From Coriobacteriia bacterium (GTDB taxonomy: Bacteria > Actinomycetota > Coriobacteriia > WRKU01 > WQUG01), in the NCBI GenBank assembly GCA_009779395.1, contig WREJ01000023.1, positions 1 to 10,928 of the forward strand: 10,928 bases of DNA, given 5' to 3'. This document shows positions 1 through 5,924 of the stretch, one piece after another. How positions within the stretch are numbered: the first letter of the stretch is position 1; every line of letters starts with the position of its first letter. Both the position numbers and the translations under genes were made by a program. The notes under the pieces are model-generated. The model was not told where the DNA came from. It searched no databases and saw only the letters and a list, made by a program, of their open reading frames with translations.

Positions 1-70
1 CCCCCCCCCCCCGTGGGGTTTTTGGGTTCTGGCGGTCACGGTCTACCCTTTCGTCTCTGCCTGATCTGTT
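1..70. other. Non-coding edge with C12 homopolymer
   Basis: This short stretch lies downstream of the stop codon of the RCC1 surface protein gene (TAA, minus strand, 71-73). It opens with twelve consecutive C, followed by GTGGGGTTTTTGGG. I find no coding sequence and no convincing minus-strand terminator: the only weak inverted repeat (GGGT/ACCC) has no U-run after it. Read on the plus strand, the C-run, GTGGGG and TTTTT superficially resemble a terminator for a gene entering from the left, but the C-run at the very edge may be a sequencing or assembly artefact. Confidence 0.5.
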
Positions 71-3067
71 TTAAGCTATGCTGCTTTTCAGCAGCTTGAA
101 TTCGTCGTCCTGACGATTACGTCTATTCATCTGTGTTAGTACTGCCAGACCAGCCAGCATCACTACCACTATCGCTGAAGTAAAGTTGCCCGTCACCAGA
201 CCCGCGTCAGTGTTTGTCAGGTTGGTGGTGGTAAACTCAACTAAGTTCTCGAACTCTCCCAGCATTTGTTCGCCGGTCGTCAGCGTGTAATTGTCGGCCA
301 TATTCAGCGGCGCGATTGTTGGTTCTGTCTGGCCGTCAATGGTGATAACCGCCTGCGGCCAGTAGTTAACTACAGGGTGCAGCGTTGCCTGATAGCGGGC
401 ACCAATATGGGTACCCACAAAGACCAGCATCTGGTCGTTTGTCAGGCTAACGGTTTGCGTGACACCATGTTTAAACAGCAGGAACTGTCCGTAGTTGTCG
501 TAACCTGCTGCACTTCCGTTGCTCTCGCTGGTGACAACTTCGTTGCTTTCGCGGTCAATAACATAAGCAAGATAGCCGTCAACTACCGGTTCTGGCATCT
601 CGGGTGCCCAAACGGTGACGTCATAGCTAAAGGAACGGCCCATGTTTGCTACCGAACCTATCGTTGTCTGGATAATGCTCAGTCCCTGTTGTACCGCAGG
701 TTCAGTGGGGTCAAGGTCTTCGTGCAGGGCGACCAGAGTGTTATCAAAGCGCAGGGCATCGGGGCTTGTGCTGATGGCACCGCTTGGGCTGCCATCCTGC
801 AGTTCTTGCACCGACAGCGCGTCAACAAAGAACTCGCCGGTAAGCGTTTCTTTGACGCGAATATTTAGGTGATACTCGCTTTCACAGGGTGTCAGCATTG
901 GCAGCAAGCCGTCTGTGCTCGGCTCAATCGTTTCACTGCTTTTTGCAATACGGTAAATATAGATACCCACCGCTGGGAAGTTCACCCCGTCAAGCAGTCC
1001 CGCAGACAGGCTGGTGATTTCTTCGATACCCGTCTGGTGGTCAAAGGTCATTTCGCTGTCAGCCGTTATACTAATGCCCGAATTGTTCAGCTGCGGCATC
1101 AGAGCAATTGATGCGTCCTCAAGGTTTTGTCCCACGTCGTCTGTGTTCTGCTCGTCTTCATCCCCTGCAGCAATAAAGCTGACAGGATCAAGGTCAAACT
1201 CAAAATCTATAGAGGGAATGGGCGTACCCTCAGGTGCGCGCAGGGTCTTGGTAATGGCAATATCGAGGGTCAAATCAGGCAGTGTCGCGTAGCCATCCCA
1301 TTCTGTGGGAACAACTTCTGCTGTCGTAAAGGTCCAGCTGTATGGGTACATCTCGCTGACGTCGCGCATACCAAAAGCCTCTGCCATAAAGCCCGAAACT
1401 GTTGCTGTATGCTGCGTGTACGAGGCAGCCAGGCTCAGCGGTGCCACAAAGACCGTGTTAGGCCCCTGCGGACTCTCAAGCCACACACCCCGTGCGATAT
1501 TTACCTGCGCACCGTTATCAATGGCAATAGTGCCGCGTGACATGGCTTCGGTGCACATAGGCCGGTCAAAATAGATGACAATATTTTCTGCGTTCAGATG
1601 GGTTACACCTGTTGCTTCACTTTTAGGTGTAGTTGATCCTTCAGAGGCTGTCCAGTCACCCTCAGAGGACGGCAGTAGTGATGCCGCTACGTTCCAGGGT
1701 ACCCAGTTATCAGTTCCCGTGCCGCGATCTGTGTCAACGACCCCTTTGCCCAAGGCTCCCAGACCGTTGTATCCCCATGTCCAGACGCTGTGGTCGCTGC
1801 CACGTGCCATGCTGTGCCAGCTGCCAGCAGAAATCGTCTGCCAGACAAAGTCGTCTGCAGTAGGTACTTGCTGGGGAGTCTGGAAGTCAGTTGTGCTGCC
1901 CAGACCCAGCTTGCCATAGGAACCGCGTCCCCACGACCAAAGATTACCCTCGCTATCAAGGGCAAGTGAATGAAAGTTTCCAGCAGCGACTGACTGCCAC
2001 TGCAGAGCATCGTCAGAATCATCGCTACTGTCAGTGTCAAGAACTAGCTGCTGCGGAGCGTGCTGATTAGTAGTACCACCCAGACCCAGCTTGCCAAAGG
2101 TACCCTCACCCCATGACCACAGGTTACCCTCAGCGTCAATCGCCAGTGAGTGATTTGCACCCGCTGACACCTGTTGCCACACAGTCGCGTCTGTTGTTAC
2201 TTGCTGCGGCGTACTATAAGCTGCGGTGTCGTCCAGTCCCAGCTGACCGTGGTTGTTTCTTCCCCATGCCCACAGATTACCCGCAGTATCAAGGGCAAGC
2301 GCGTGAGCACCTCCTGCAGAAATAGCAGCCCAGCGCGTTGTCCCTGTCGGTATTTGCTGGGGCAGATCGTAAAAATCGACATCGTCGTCACCCAGACCCA
2401 GTCGTCCGTAAAGGTGCTTTCCTCCCGACCAGTCATAGGTGATAATATTGTCTCCCCATGCCCACAGATTGCCGTTCTCGTCAAGAGCAAACGAGTGATC
2501 ATAGCCTGCAGAAATCGCACGGGCAGCAAGCAAGCCGGGAAGTATGACCTGTTGTGGCAGGTCATGGTCTTCACTGTCTCCGACGCCTAATTGTCCTGCC
2601 CAGTTCTCGCCCCAGGCCCAGACGTAGCCGTCTGAATCTAAGGCAAGGGAGTGCATGTCGCCTGCGGCAACTGCCTTCCATGAGCGTGCGCCCTGCGTTA
2701 CTTCTTGCGGGGTGCTGCGACCCTCAATGTCGCCCAGACCCAGTCTGCCACCGTAGCCATTGCCCCAGGTGTACAGCTTGCCGTCTGCGCAAATCGCCAT
2801 CGAATGTGAATAACCCGCAGAGACTTCGACAATGGTGATGCCGCTTTCTTCAAGCGAAGCCAGGCCGTCTTCTAAAGACAGGAATTCATGACCACGATTG
2901 AGGGGTTCTTGTACCCGCGCAATAAGAGATTGCGTCGCAGAAGAATTGAGTGCTACAAAAAGCGGTGACACAAAAAGCAGCAGCGCCACGGCAGCCAACA
3001 CCAGCTTTCGGTTGCCCAGCAATCCAAATAAAGCAGGCGTCTTTGTGCTATGCATCTTGGCGGTCAT
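71..3067 (-). CDS. Exported RCC1-propeller surface protein with pilin-type domains
   Basis: The 998-residue product is probably an extracellular, membrane-anchored adhesin or binding protein; its ligand is unknown. A hydrophobic signal segment spans about residues 21-40. Seven RCC1 repeats follow (about 81-462), each with an (S/A)AGxxH(S/A) strand (83, 134, 186, 250, 301, 361, 413) and a (W/Y)xWG strand (99, 150, 202, 266, 317, 377, 429), enough for a closed seven-blade propeller. Blade 3 has an insertion after WAWGDN, and an acidic insertion (about 344-354) lies between blades 5 and 6. Residues 485-582 resemble an SbsA-like Ig domain (YFDRPM). Residues 598-780 resemble a Spy0128/FctA pilin domain (KTL at 607, FDNT at 774). 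Residues 790-950 resemble a second, divergent pilin-related domain (DUF7601-like). A membrane helix (about 962-978) is followed by NRRNR. No LPXTG is present. The ATG start is backed by AGAGGAG 3 nt upstream. Family calls are from motif recognition; function is inferred. Confidence 0.87.
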   Translation of the reverse strand: MTAKMHSTKTPALFGLLGNRKLVLAAVALLLFVSPLFVALNSSATQSLIARVQEPLNRGHEFLSLEDGLASLEESGITIVEVSAGYSHSMAICADGKLYTWGNGYGGRLGLGDIEGRSTPQEVTQGARSWKAVAAGDMHSLALDSDGYVWAWGENWAGQLGVGDSEDHDLPQQVILPGLLAARAISAGYDHSFALDENGNLWAWGDNIITYDWSGGKHLYGRLGLGDDDVDFYDLPQQIPTGTTRWAAISAGGAHALALDTAGNLWAWGRNNHGQLGLDDTAAYSTPQQVTTDATVWQQVSAGANHSLAIDAEGNLWSWGEGTFGKLGLGGTTNQHAPQQLVLDTDSSDDSDDALQWQSVAAGNFHSLALDSEGNLWSWGRGSYGKLGLGSTTDFQTPQQVPTADDFVWQTISAGSWHSMARGSDHSVWTWGYNGLGALGKGVVDTDRGTGTDNWVPWNVAASLLPSSEGDWTASEGSTTPKSEATGVTHLNAENIVIYFDRPMCTEAMSRGTIAIDNGAQVNIARGVWLESPQGPNTVFVAPLSLAASYTQHTATVSGFMAEAFGMRDVSEMYPYSWTFTTAEVVPTEWDGYATLPDLTLDIAITKTLRAPEGTPIPSIDFEFDLDPVSFIAAGDEDEQNTDDVGQNLEDASIALMPQLNNSGISITADSEMTFDHQTGIEEITSLSAGLLDGVNFPAVGIYIYRIAKSSETIEPSTDGLLPMLTPCESEYHLNIRVKETLTGEFFVDALSVQELQDGSPSGAISTSPDALRFDNTLVALHEDLDPTEPAVQQGLSIIQTTIGSVANMGRSFSYDVTVWAPEMPEPVVDGYLAYVIDRESNEVVTSESNGSAAGYDNYGQFLLFKHGVTQTVSLTNDQMLVFVGTHIGARYQATLHPVVNYWPQAVITIDGQTEPTIAPLNMADNYTLTTGEQMLGEFENLVEFTTTNLTNTDAGLVTGNFTSAIVVVMLAGLAVLTQMNRRNRQDDEFKLLKSSIA
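1899..2131 (-). repeat. Near-identical DNA copies of RCC1 blade segments
   Basis: Two 53-nt segments, 1899-1951 and 2079-2131, are spaced exactly 180 bp (60 codons) apart inside the RCC1 gene and match at about 44 of 53 positions by hand count, including an identical 18-nt stretch at their left ends. They encode the WSWG-(E/R)G-x-(F/Y)-GKLGLG parts of blades 5 and 6. This indicates that these two blades arose by a more recent duplication than the others or are kept similar by recombination. Confidence 0.6.
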
Positions 3068-3081
3068 CTGCTCCTCTTCTG

Positions 3082-3106
3082 CCGAGCCTTTATGGTTCTT
3101 GCTCGG
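3082..3106 (-). promoter_or_regulatory. Hairpin next to the RCC1 gene ribosome site
   Basis: On the minus strand CCGAGC (3101-3106) pairs perfectly with GCTCGG (3082-3087) across a 13-nt loop. The stem ends about four bases before the AAGAGGAG ribosome site (3071-3078), so it could set the accessibility of the translation start. No aptamer family is recognised. Confidence 0.35.
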
Positions 3107-3112
3107 TATCTT

Positions 3113-3132
3113 GCTCGTTCGCGCTCGTTCGC
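3113..3132. repeat. Tandem 10-bp direct repeat
   Basis: GCTCGTTCGC occurs twice head to tail (3113-3122 and 3123-3132, plus strand) in the leader of the RCC1 gene. Just to its left, TCTTGCTCG also occurs twice, 12 nt apart. The cluster could be slippage-derived or part of the leader structure. Confidence 0.6.
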
Positions 3133-3179
3133 TACGTGCTTGCTAGCTGCCCGTATTCGTTCACTAAATGTCCCCGTAG

Positions 3180-3222
3180 TGTCACCGTAACACCACATAC
3201 CACCATGCGTGCCACGGTGGCA
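3180..3222. promoter_or_regulatory. Pair of related 13-bp near-palindromes (possible operator)
   Basis: TGTCACCGTAACA (3180-3192) and TGCCACGGTGGCA (3210-3222) both fit TGYCACSGTRRCA. The second is a perfect dyad around its central base; the first deviates at one symmetric pair. Their centres are 30 bp apart, about three helical turns, so two dimers would sit on the same DNA face. They lie downstream of the candidate promoter, inside the leader. This fits a cooperative repressor site or a pair of RNA hairpins, but neither is shown. Confidence 0.35.
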
Positions 3223-3252
3223 GGGCCTATCGTATGTAATTGAGACCAAACC

Positions 3253-3282
3253 ATTATCGCATTTATAAGGACCGAAATGCAA
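3253..3282 (-). promoter_or_regulatory. Candidate promoter of the RCC1 gene
   Basis: On the minus strand, TTGCAT (3277-3282) and GATAAT (3253-3258) are separated by 18 nt. The -10 box matches TATAAT at five of six positions; the -35 box is weak, matching the first three bases of TTGACA. Transcription would start near 3246, leaving an untranslated leader of about 180 nt before the RCC1 start. An independent promoter here is plausible because the gap to the upstream gene is long. The spacer contains a dyad symmetry that could serve as an operator. Confidence 0.4.
3259..3280. repeat. Inverted repeat in promoter spacer
   Basis: GCATTT (3259-3264) and AAATGC (3275-3280) form a perfect 6-bp inverted repeat with a 10-nt centre. 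The dyad lies almost exactly between the candidate -35 and -10 boxes of the RCC1 gene, which is a typical position for a repressor operator. Six-base dyads also arise by chance, so its role is only inferred. Confidence 0.4.
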
Positions 3283-3423
3283 TGTATGCTGCACAAAAGT
3301 CCCCCGCTACTGCTTCTGACAGGCTTTCTTGCTTGTCTGGAGTGATTTAAGGGTGATTTTGAGAGATTTTGCAGCGGTCCAATTCACAAGCTGCGCACAA
3401 TTGCCCAAAAAAGCGTTCACGTT

Positions 3424-3804
3424 TTAGGGTCGGTAGACCAGTTTTGCGATGGGTGATTCCCAGACAGTGACTTGGGTAACACGCAGCTGTGGCTGTTGTA
3501 TGTTCTCGCTCAGCTGCTCATAAATCACGCGCGCCAGATTCTCTGCCGTTGGACTGATAGTGTCAAAAGGTGTGACCTCGTTCAGATGCTTGTGGTCGTA
3601 GCGCGCAAGGACTGCCTTCAAATCCTTTTTCAGCAGCGCGAAATCATAGACCATGCCCAAATCACAGAGCTGGCTCGACTGAACGCTGACCTCGATATCC
3701 CAGGTATGACCATGCAGATTACGACATTCGCCCGGATAGTCGTACAGAAAATGCGCCGCATCAAAATGGTCCTTGACCGTCAGCTCAAAGGTTCCCACCG
3801 TCAT
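3424..3804 (-). CDS. queD: 6-carboxytetrahydropterin synthase family protein (QueD/PTPS)
   Basis: The 126-residue protein has the usual length of bacterial QueD. That enzyme converts 7,8-dihydroneopterin triphosphate to 6-carboxy-5,6,7,8-tetrahydropterin, an early step to queuosine and other 7-deazapurines, in the cytoplasm. The visible signature is complete: zinc ligands H18, H31 and H33, catalytic C27 in the C-x3-H-x-H arrangement that favours QueD over PTPS-III types, the D70-H71 pair, the SPTAEN strand (84-89) and E116 for pterin binding. The ATG lies 15 nt after the RNase HI stop and is preceded by GGATGAGG, so it is probably the last gene of the his-headed transcript. No queC, queE or queF is in view, so whether it serves queuosine or another pterin role is open. 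Confidence 0.88.
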   Translation of the reverse strand: MTVGTFELTVKDHFDAAHFLYDYPGECRNLHGHTWDIEVSVQSSQLCDLGMVYDFALLKKDLKAVLARYDHKHLNEVTPFDTISPTAENLARVIYEQLSENIQQPQLRVTQVTVWESPIAKLVYRP

Positions 3805-3819
3805 CGCCCCCTCATCCTG

Positions 3820-4320
3820 CTAGGTCCCCAAGTCAAGCTGCAGCTGTGTTGCGTCCTGCTGATACAAAAGATTGGGGTTTCCCACGTGGCAGAGTTCGTC
3901 CATTGCCTGGTTCGCCCACTGGTCAGCACGCGTGTTTTCTTCACGAAAGATATGGACGTACTCGCATGTCTTAAATCGCCGAGTAAGGTCCAGCGACCGC
4001 AAAAACAGCGGCTTGAGCGCGGCATTCTTTACCTTGTACTCACCCTTTAGTTGCTTGACCAAAAGTTCGCTGTCGGCGCGTACCTGCAGGACTTCAGCAC
4101 CGACATCCAGCGCATTTTCCAGCCCCCAGATAAGTGCCTTGTACTCGGCGACATTATTGGTGGCGTGCCCAATAAATGCCCCTCCCTCGCACAGGGTGGC
4201 GTCACCTGCCGTCAAGACAAAGCCAATGCCCGCAGGTCCAGGATTGCCCCGCGAACCACCGTCGGTGCAAAGGACGTAGCGCTCTTTTGGATACGCGGTA
4301 ATGGACTGTGTTTCTCTCAT
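3820..4320 (-). CDS. Ribonuclease HI family protein
   Basis: The 166-residue protein belongs to the RNase H fold family that cleaves the RNA strand of RNA-DNA hybrids. All four acidic catalytic positions are visible: D20 in TDGGSRGNPGPAG, E59 in NNVAEY, D83 in RADSELL, and D133 in NTRADQWAN. The helix after D83 passes straight through VKQLKGEYKVKNAALKPLF, without the long basic protrusion of E. coli RnhA, so this is the compact variant seen in archaea and many Gram-positive bacteria. Residues 150-166 form a non-conserved tail. The ATG lies 4 nt after the phosphatase stop. The ribosome site is weak, so translation may depend on coupling. It has no known link to histidine synthesis. Its cellular job (R-loop removal, primer processing or an alternate substrate) is not decided by the sequence. 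Confidence 0.87.
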   Translation of the reverse strand: MRETQSITAYPKERYVLCTDGGSRGNPGPAGIGFVLTAGDATLCEGGAFIGHATNNVAEYKALIWGLENALDVGAEVLQVRADSELLVKQLKGEYKVKNAALKPLFLRSLDLTRRFKTCEYVHIFREENTRADQWANQAMDELCHVGNPNLLYQQDATQLQLDLGT

Positions 4321-4324
4321 AGAA

Positions 4325-5218
4325 CTATTGTAGCGGAAGTTTTGTGATACGCCTGTTTTCTGCTGACCCTTGCGGAAAAGACTGATAGGTCACGCCAGCT
4401 TGCAGCAGGCACTGCGCTGCGTAGTCAAAGCGGTAGCCAATCTCTGCTGCTGCATGTGCGTCAGACCCAATGGTCATGCCAACACCACGCCTCGCTAACT
4501 CTGCAATGAAGTCCTGTGCAGGATACAGCTCGGCGCATCTTTTGCGCAGGCCACCTGTCGAAACTTCGCAGAGTATGCCAGCATCAGCAACCGCTGCTGC
4601 TGCCTCGGCGTAGTACTGACAAGGCTCAGCTGGTCGGTGACCAAATTTTTTGGGCAGATCGGGATGTGCCATCACATCAAAAAGACCAGAACGAGCTGCC
4701 TGTATCCATTCGCTAAAGTACTGATCCCAGACGTCTTCAACGCTGCGACGATCCCAAAGGTCCAGCTGGCTGGGGTCATCAAATGCCCAGCCATCTAACA
4801 GGTGCACACTGCCCAAAATGACCTCAACACCAGTAGCACGTGCTTCTGCGACCGACTGATGTGTCCAGGCGGGGTCGTGGTTCAGCCAGTCAGCCTCGGC
4901 GCCTATCACAATGTAGGGCGCCTGCGGACAGCTGTGTTGGCTGTTGCGCTCTTGGACGTACTCCGCCGCTGTGCGCAACTGCTCAACATAGGGCGCAAGC
5001 GCATCGGGGTGCATCGAGACAGCACGCTGCGGGTCAATAGTTTCTGGCAGAGGCAGGTGTTCGGTGACAATGGCGCCGTAGAGCCCGCTCTTGGCAATGC
5101 CGGCAAGCATTTCATCCAGGCTGCTACGTGCGTGCCCACTCAAAGACGAGTGAATGTGGCAGTCAGCCAAAGGCAGAGCCGTCCCCGCAGCTACTGTTTT
5201 GTCAGCATACGCGCTCAA
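4325..5218 (-). CDS. hisJ: PHP-family histidinol-phosphatase (HisJ/HisK type)
   Basis: The 297-residue PHP-domain protein most likely removes phosphate from L-histidinol phosphate, the penultimate product of histidine synthesis, using a multi-metal centre in the cytoplasm. PHP metal ligands are visible in order: D19-C-H21-x-H23, E53-H54, E108 (GAEAD), H139 (GSVHLLDG), H185 (AHPDL) and D253-A-H255 (GSDAH). The region KFGHRP after H185 is typical of histidinol phosphatases. HisB here is monofunctional and lacks a phosphatase domain, so a separate enzyme is needed and this one fills the gap. The start is a TTG whose last two bases belong to the TGA stop of hisE (4-nt overlap), indicating translational coupling. 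A GGGGG stretch upstream is the only ribosome site. The function assignment rests on operon context plus family; the PHP family also holds other phosphoesterases. Confidence 0.88.
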   Translation of the reverse strand: MSAYADKTVAAGTALPLADCHIHSSLSGHARSSLDEMLAGIAKSGLYGAIVTEHLPLPETIDPQRAVSMHPDALAPYVEQLRTAAEYVQERNSQHSCPQAPYIVIGAEADWLNHDPAWTHQSVAEARATGVEVILGSVHLLDGWAFDDPSQLDLWDRRSVEDVWDQYFSEWIQAARSGLFDVMAHPDLPKKFGHRPAEPCQYYAEAAAAVADAGILCEVSTGGLRKRCAELYPAQDFIAELARRGVGMTIGSDAHAAAEIGYRFDYAAQCLLQAGVTYQSFPQGSAENRRITKLPLQ

Positions 5219-5511
5219 AAGCGCCCCCGAATTTCTGCGGCAAGATCGTCGGCTGTGACCTCAAAACGCTCGCAGGTCACCAGCAGGTGATACAGCAAAT
5301 CAACCGCCTCGTAGCACAGCTGAGCACGGTCCTCGTCTTTTGCCGCCATAACAACTTCGGTTGCTTCTTCGCCGATTTTCTTAAGGAGTGCGTCCACGTC
5401 CCCCGCAAGCATTGCTGCTGTATACGAACTGTCTGGTGCAGACCTACTCCTCTGCTTGATGATGTCCATCAATTCATCAAGGGTGATACCCAGTGATTGT
5501 GTGTCAGTCAT
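5215..5511 (-). CDS. hisE: Phosphoribosyl-ATP pyrophosphatase
   Basis: The 98-residue all-alpha enzyme of the MazG-like NTP pyrophosphatase superfamily hydrolyses phosphoribosyl-ATP to phosphoribosyl-AMP and pyrophosphate, step 2 of histidine synthesis. The metal-binding helix KKIGEEATEVVMAAK (about 44-58) and the second acidic helix YEAVDLLYHLLV (67-78, E68 and D71) are intact. In many bacteria this domain is fused to HisI; here it is a separate gene. The ATG lies 3 nt after the hisI stop, with GGCGGAG inside the end of hisI as ribosome site. The stop codon overlaps the start of the phosphatase gene. Confidence 0.95.
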   Translation of the reverse strand: MTDTQSLGITLDELMDIIKQRSRSAPDSSYTAAMLAGDVDALLKKIGEEATEVVMAAKDEDRAQLCYEAVDLLYHLLVTCERFEVTADDLAAEIRGRF

Positions 5512-5514
5512 GGG

Positions 5515-5910
5515 CTACTCCGCCTTCCCTTGCTTTTTAAGCTGCCCTACCAGAGGTAGCTCGCGATAAAAGCAGCTACGCGCACCCGTGTGACAGGCGA
5601 CGCCGTCTCCGCCCTGCTCGACGCCAATCAGCAGAGTATCGCCGTCACAGTCATAGCTAATAGAGGCAATGCGCTGCACGTTGCCGCTTTCTTCACCTTT
5701 TTGCCAGAGGCGTTTGCGCGAGCGTGACCAAAACCAGGTATAGCCCGTGTCGATGCTTTTTTGCAGGGCTTCGCGGGTCATCCAGGCGGCCATCAGTACT
5801 TCGCCGCTTTCTGTCTCTTGCACAATGGCTGCAATCAGACCATCTGCGTTAAACAGCAGGTCATCGATGCCGAGGGCTTGGGTTTCGCGCTCTGTACTGG
5901 TCATACTCAT
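5515..5910 (-). CDS. hisI: Phosphoribosyl-AMP cyclohydrolase
   Basis: The 131-residue zinc and magnesium enzyme opens the adenine ring of phosphoribosyl-AMP, step 3 of histidine synthesis. The signature is complete: WFWSRSRKRLWQKGEESG (about 59-76), the acidic D87-C88-D89-G-D91 magnesium loop, and the zinc cysteines C88, C106 (GVACHTGARSC) and C113. The length fits the monofunctional family; there is no HisE domain at the C-terminus. The start chosen is the ATG at 5910, preceded by GGGGAGAG about 8 nt upstream; a second ATG two codons in (5904) is possible. hisF ends 14 nt before it. Confidence 0.95.
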   Translation of the reverse strand: MSMTSTERETQALGIDDLLFNADGLIAAIVQETESGEVLMAAWMTREALQKSIDTGYTWFWSRSRKRLWQKGEESGNVQRIASISYDCDGDTLLIGVEQGGDGVACHTGARSCFYRELPLVGQLKKQGKAE

Positions 5911-5924
5911 CCTCGTACTCTCCC

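Larger units (their letters stand above)
3068..3423. other. Gene-free leader between queD-like gene and RCC1 gene
   Basis: This 356-nt stretch follows the stop codon of the QueD-family gene and precedes the RCC1 gene, both on the minus strand. It holds a candidate promoter (3253-3282), a dyad in the promoter spacer (3259-3280), two related 13-bp near-palindromes (3180-3192 and 3210-3222), a tandem 10-bp repeat (3113-3132) and a hairpin next to the ribosome site (3082-3106). From about 3290 to 3423 I see no clear structure and no convincing rho-independent terminator for the his-queD transcript. An open frame with a GTG start at 3294 is discussed under findings and is not called as a gene. Confidence 0.7.

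Noticed and set aside
1..23. Plus-strand terminator formed by the C-run, GTGGGG and TTTTT
   Set aside because: The stem depends on the edge homopolymer, whose reality is doubtful, and no plus-strand gene is visible to its left.
266..868. Plus-strand open frame opposite the end of the RCC1 gene
   Set aside because: No motif, no clear ribosome site, and the minus-strand frame encodes continuous recognisable domains.
3300..3423. Rho-independent terminator after the QueD-family gene
   Set aside because: Only weak stems (such as GCAGC/GCTGC with a 14-nt loop) were found, and none is followed by a U-run.
3472..4050. Plus-strand open frame opposite the QueD and RNase HI genes
   Set aside because: It spans the junction of two genes with intact catalytic motifs on the other strand and has no family features.
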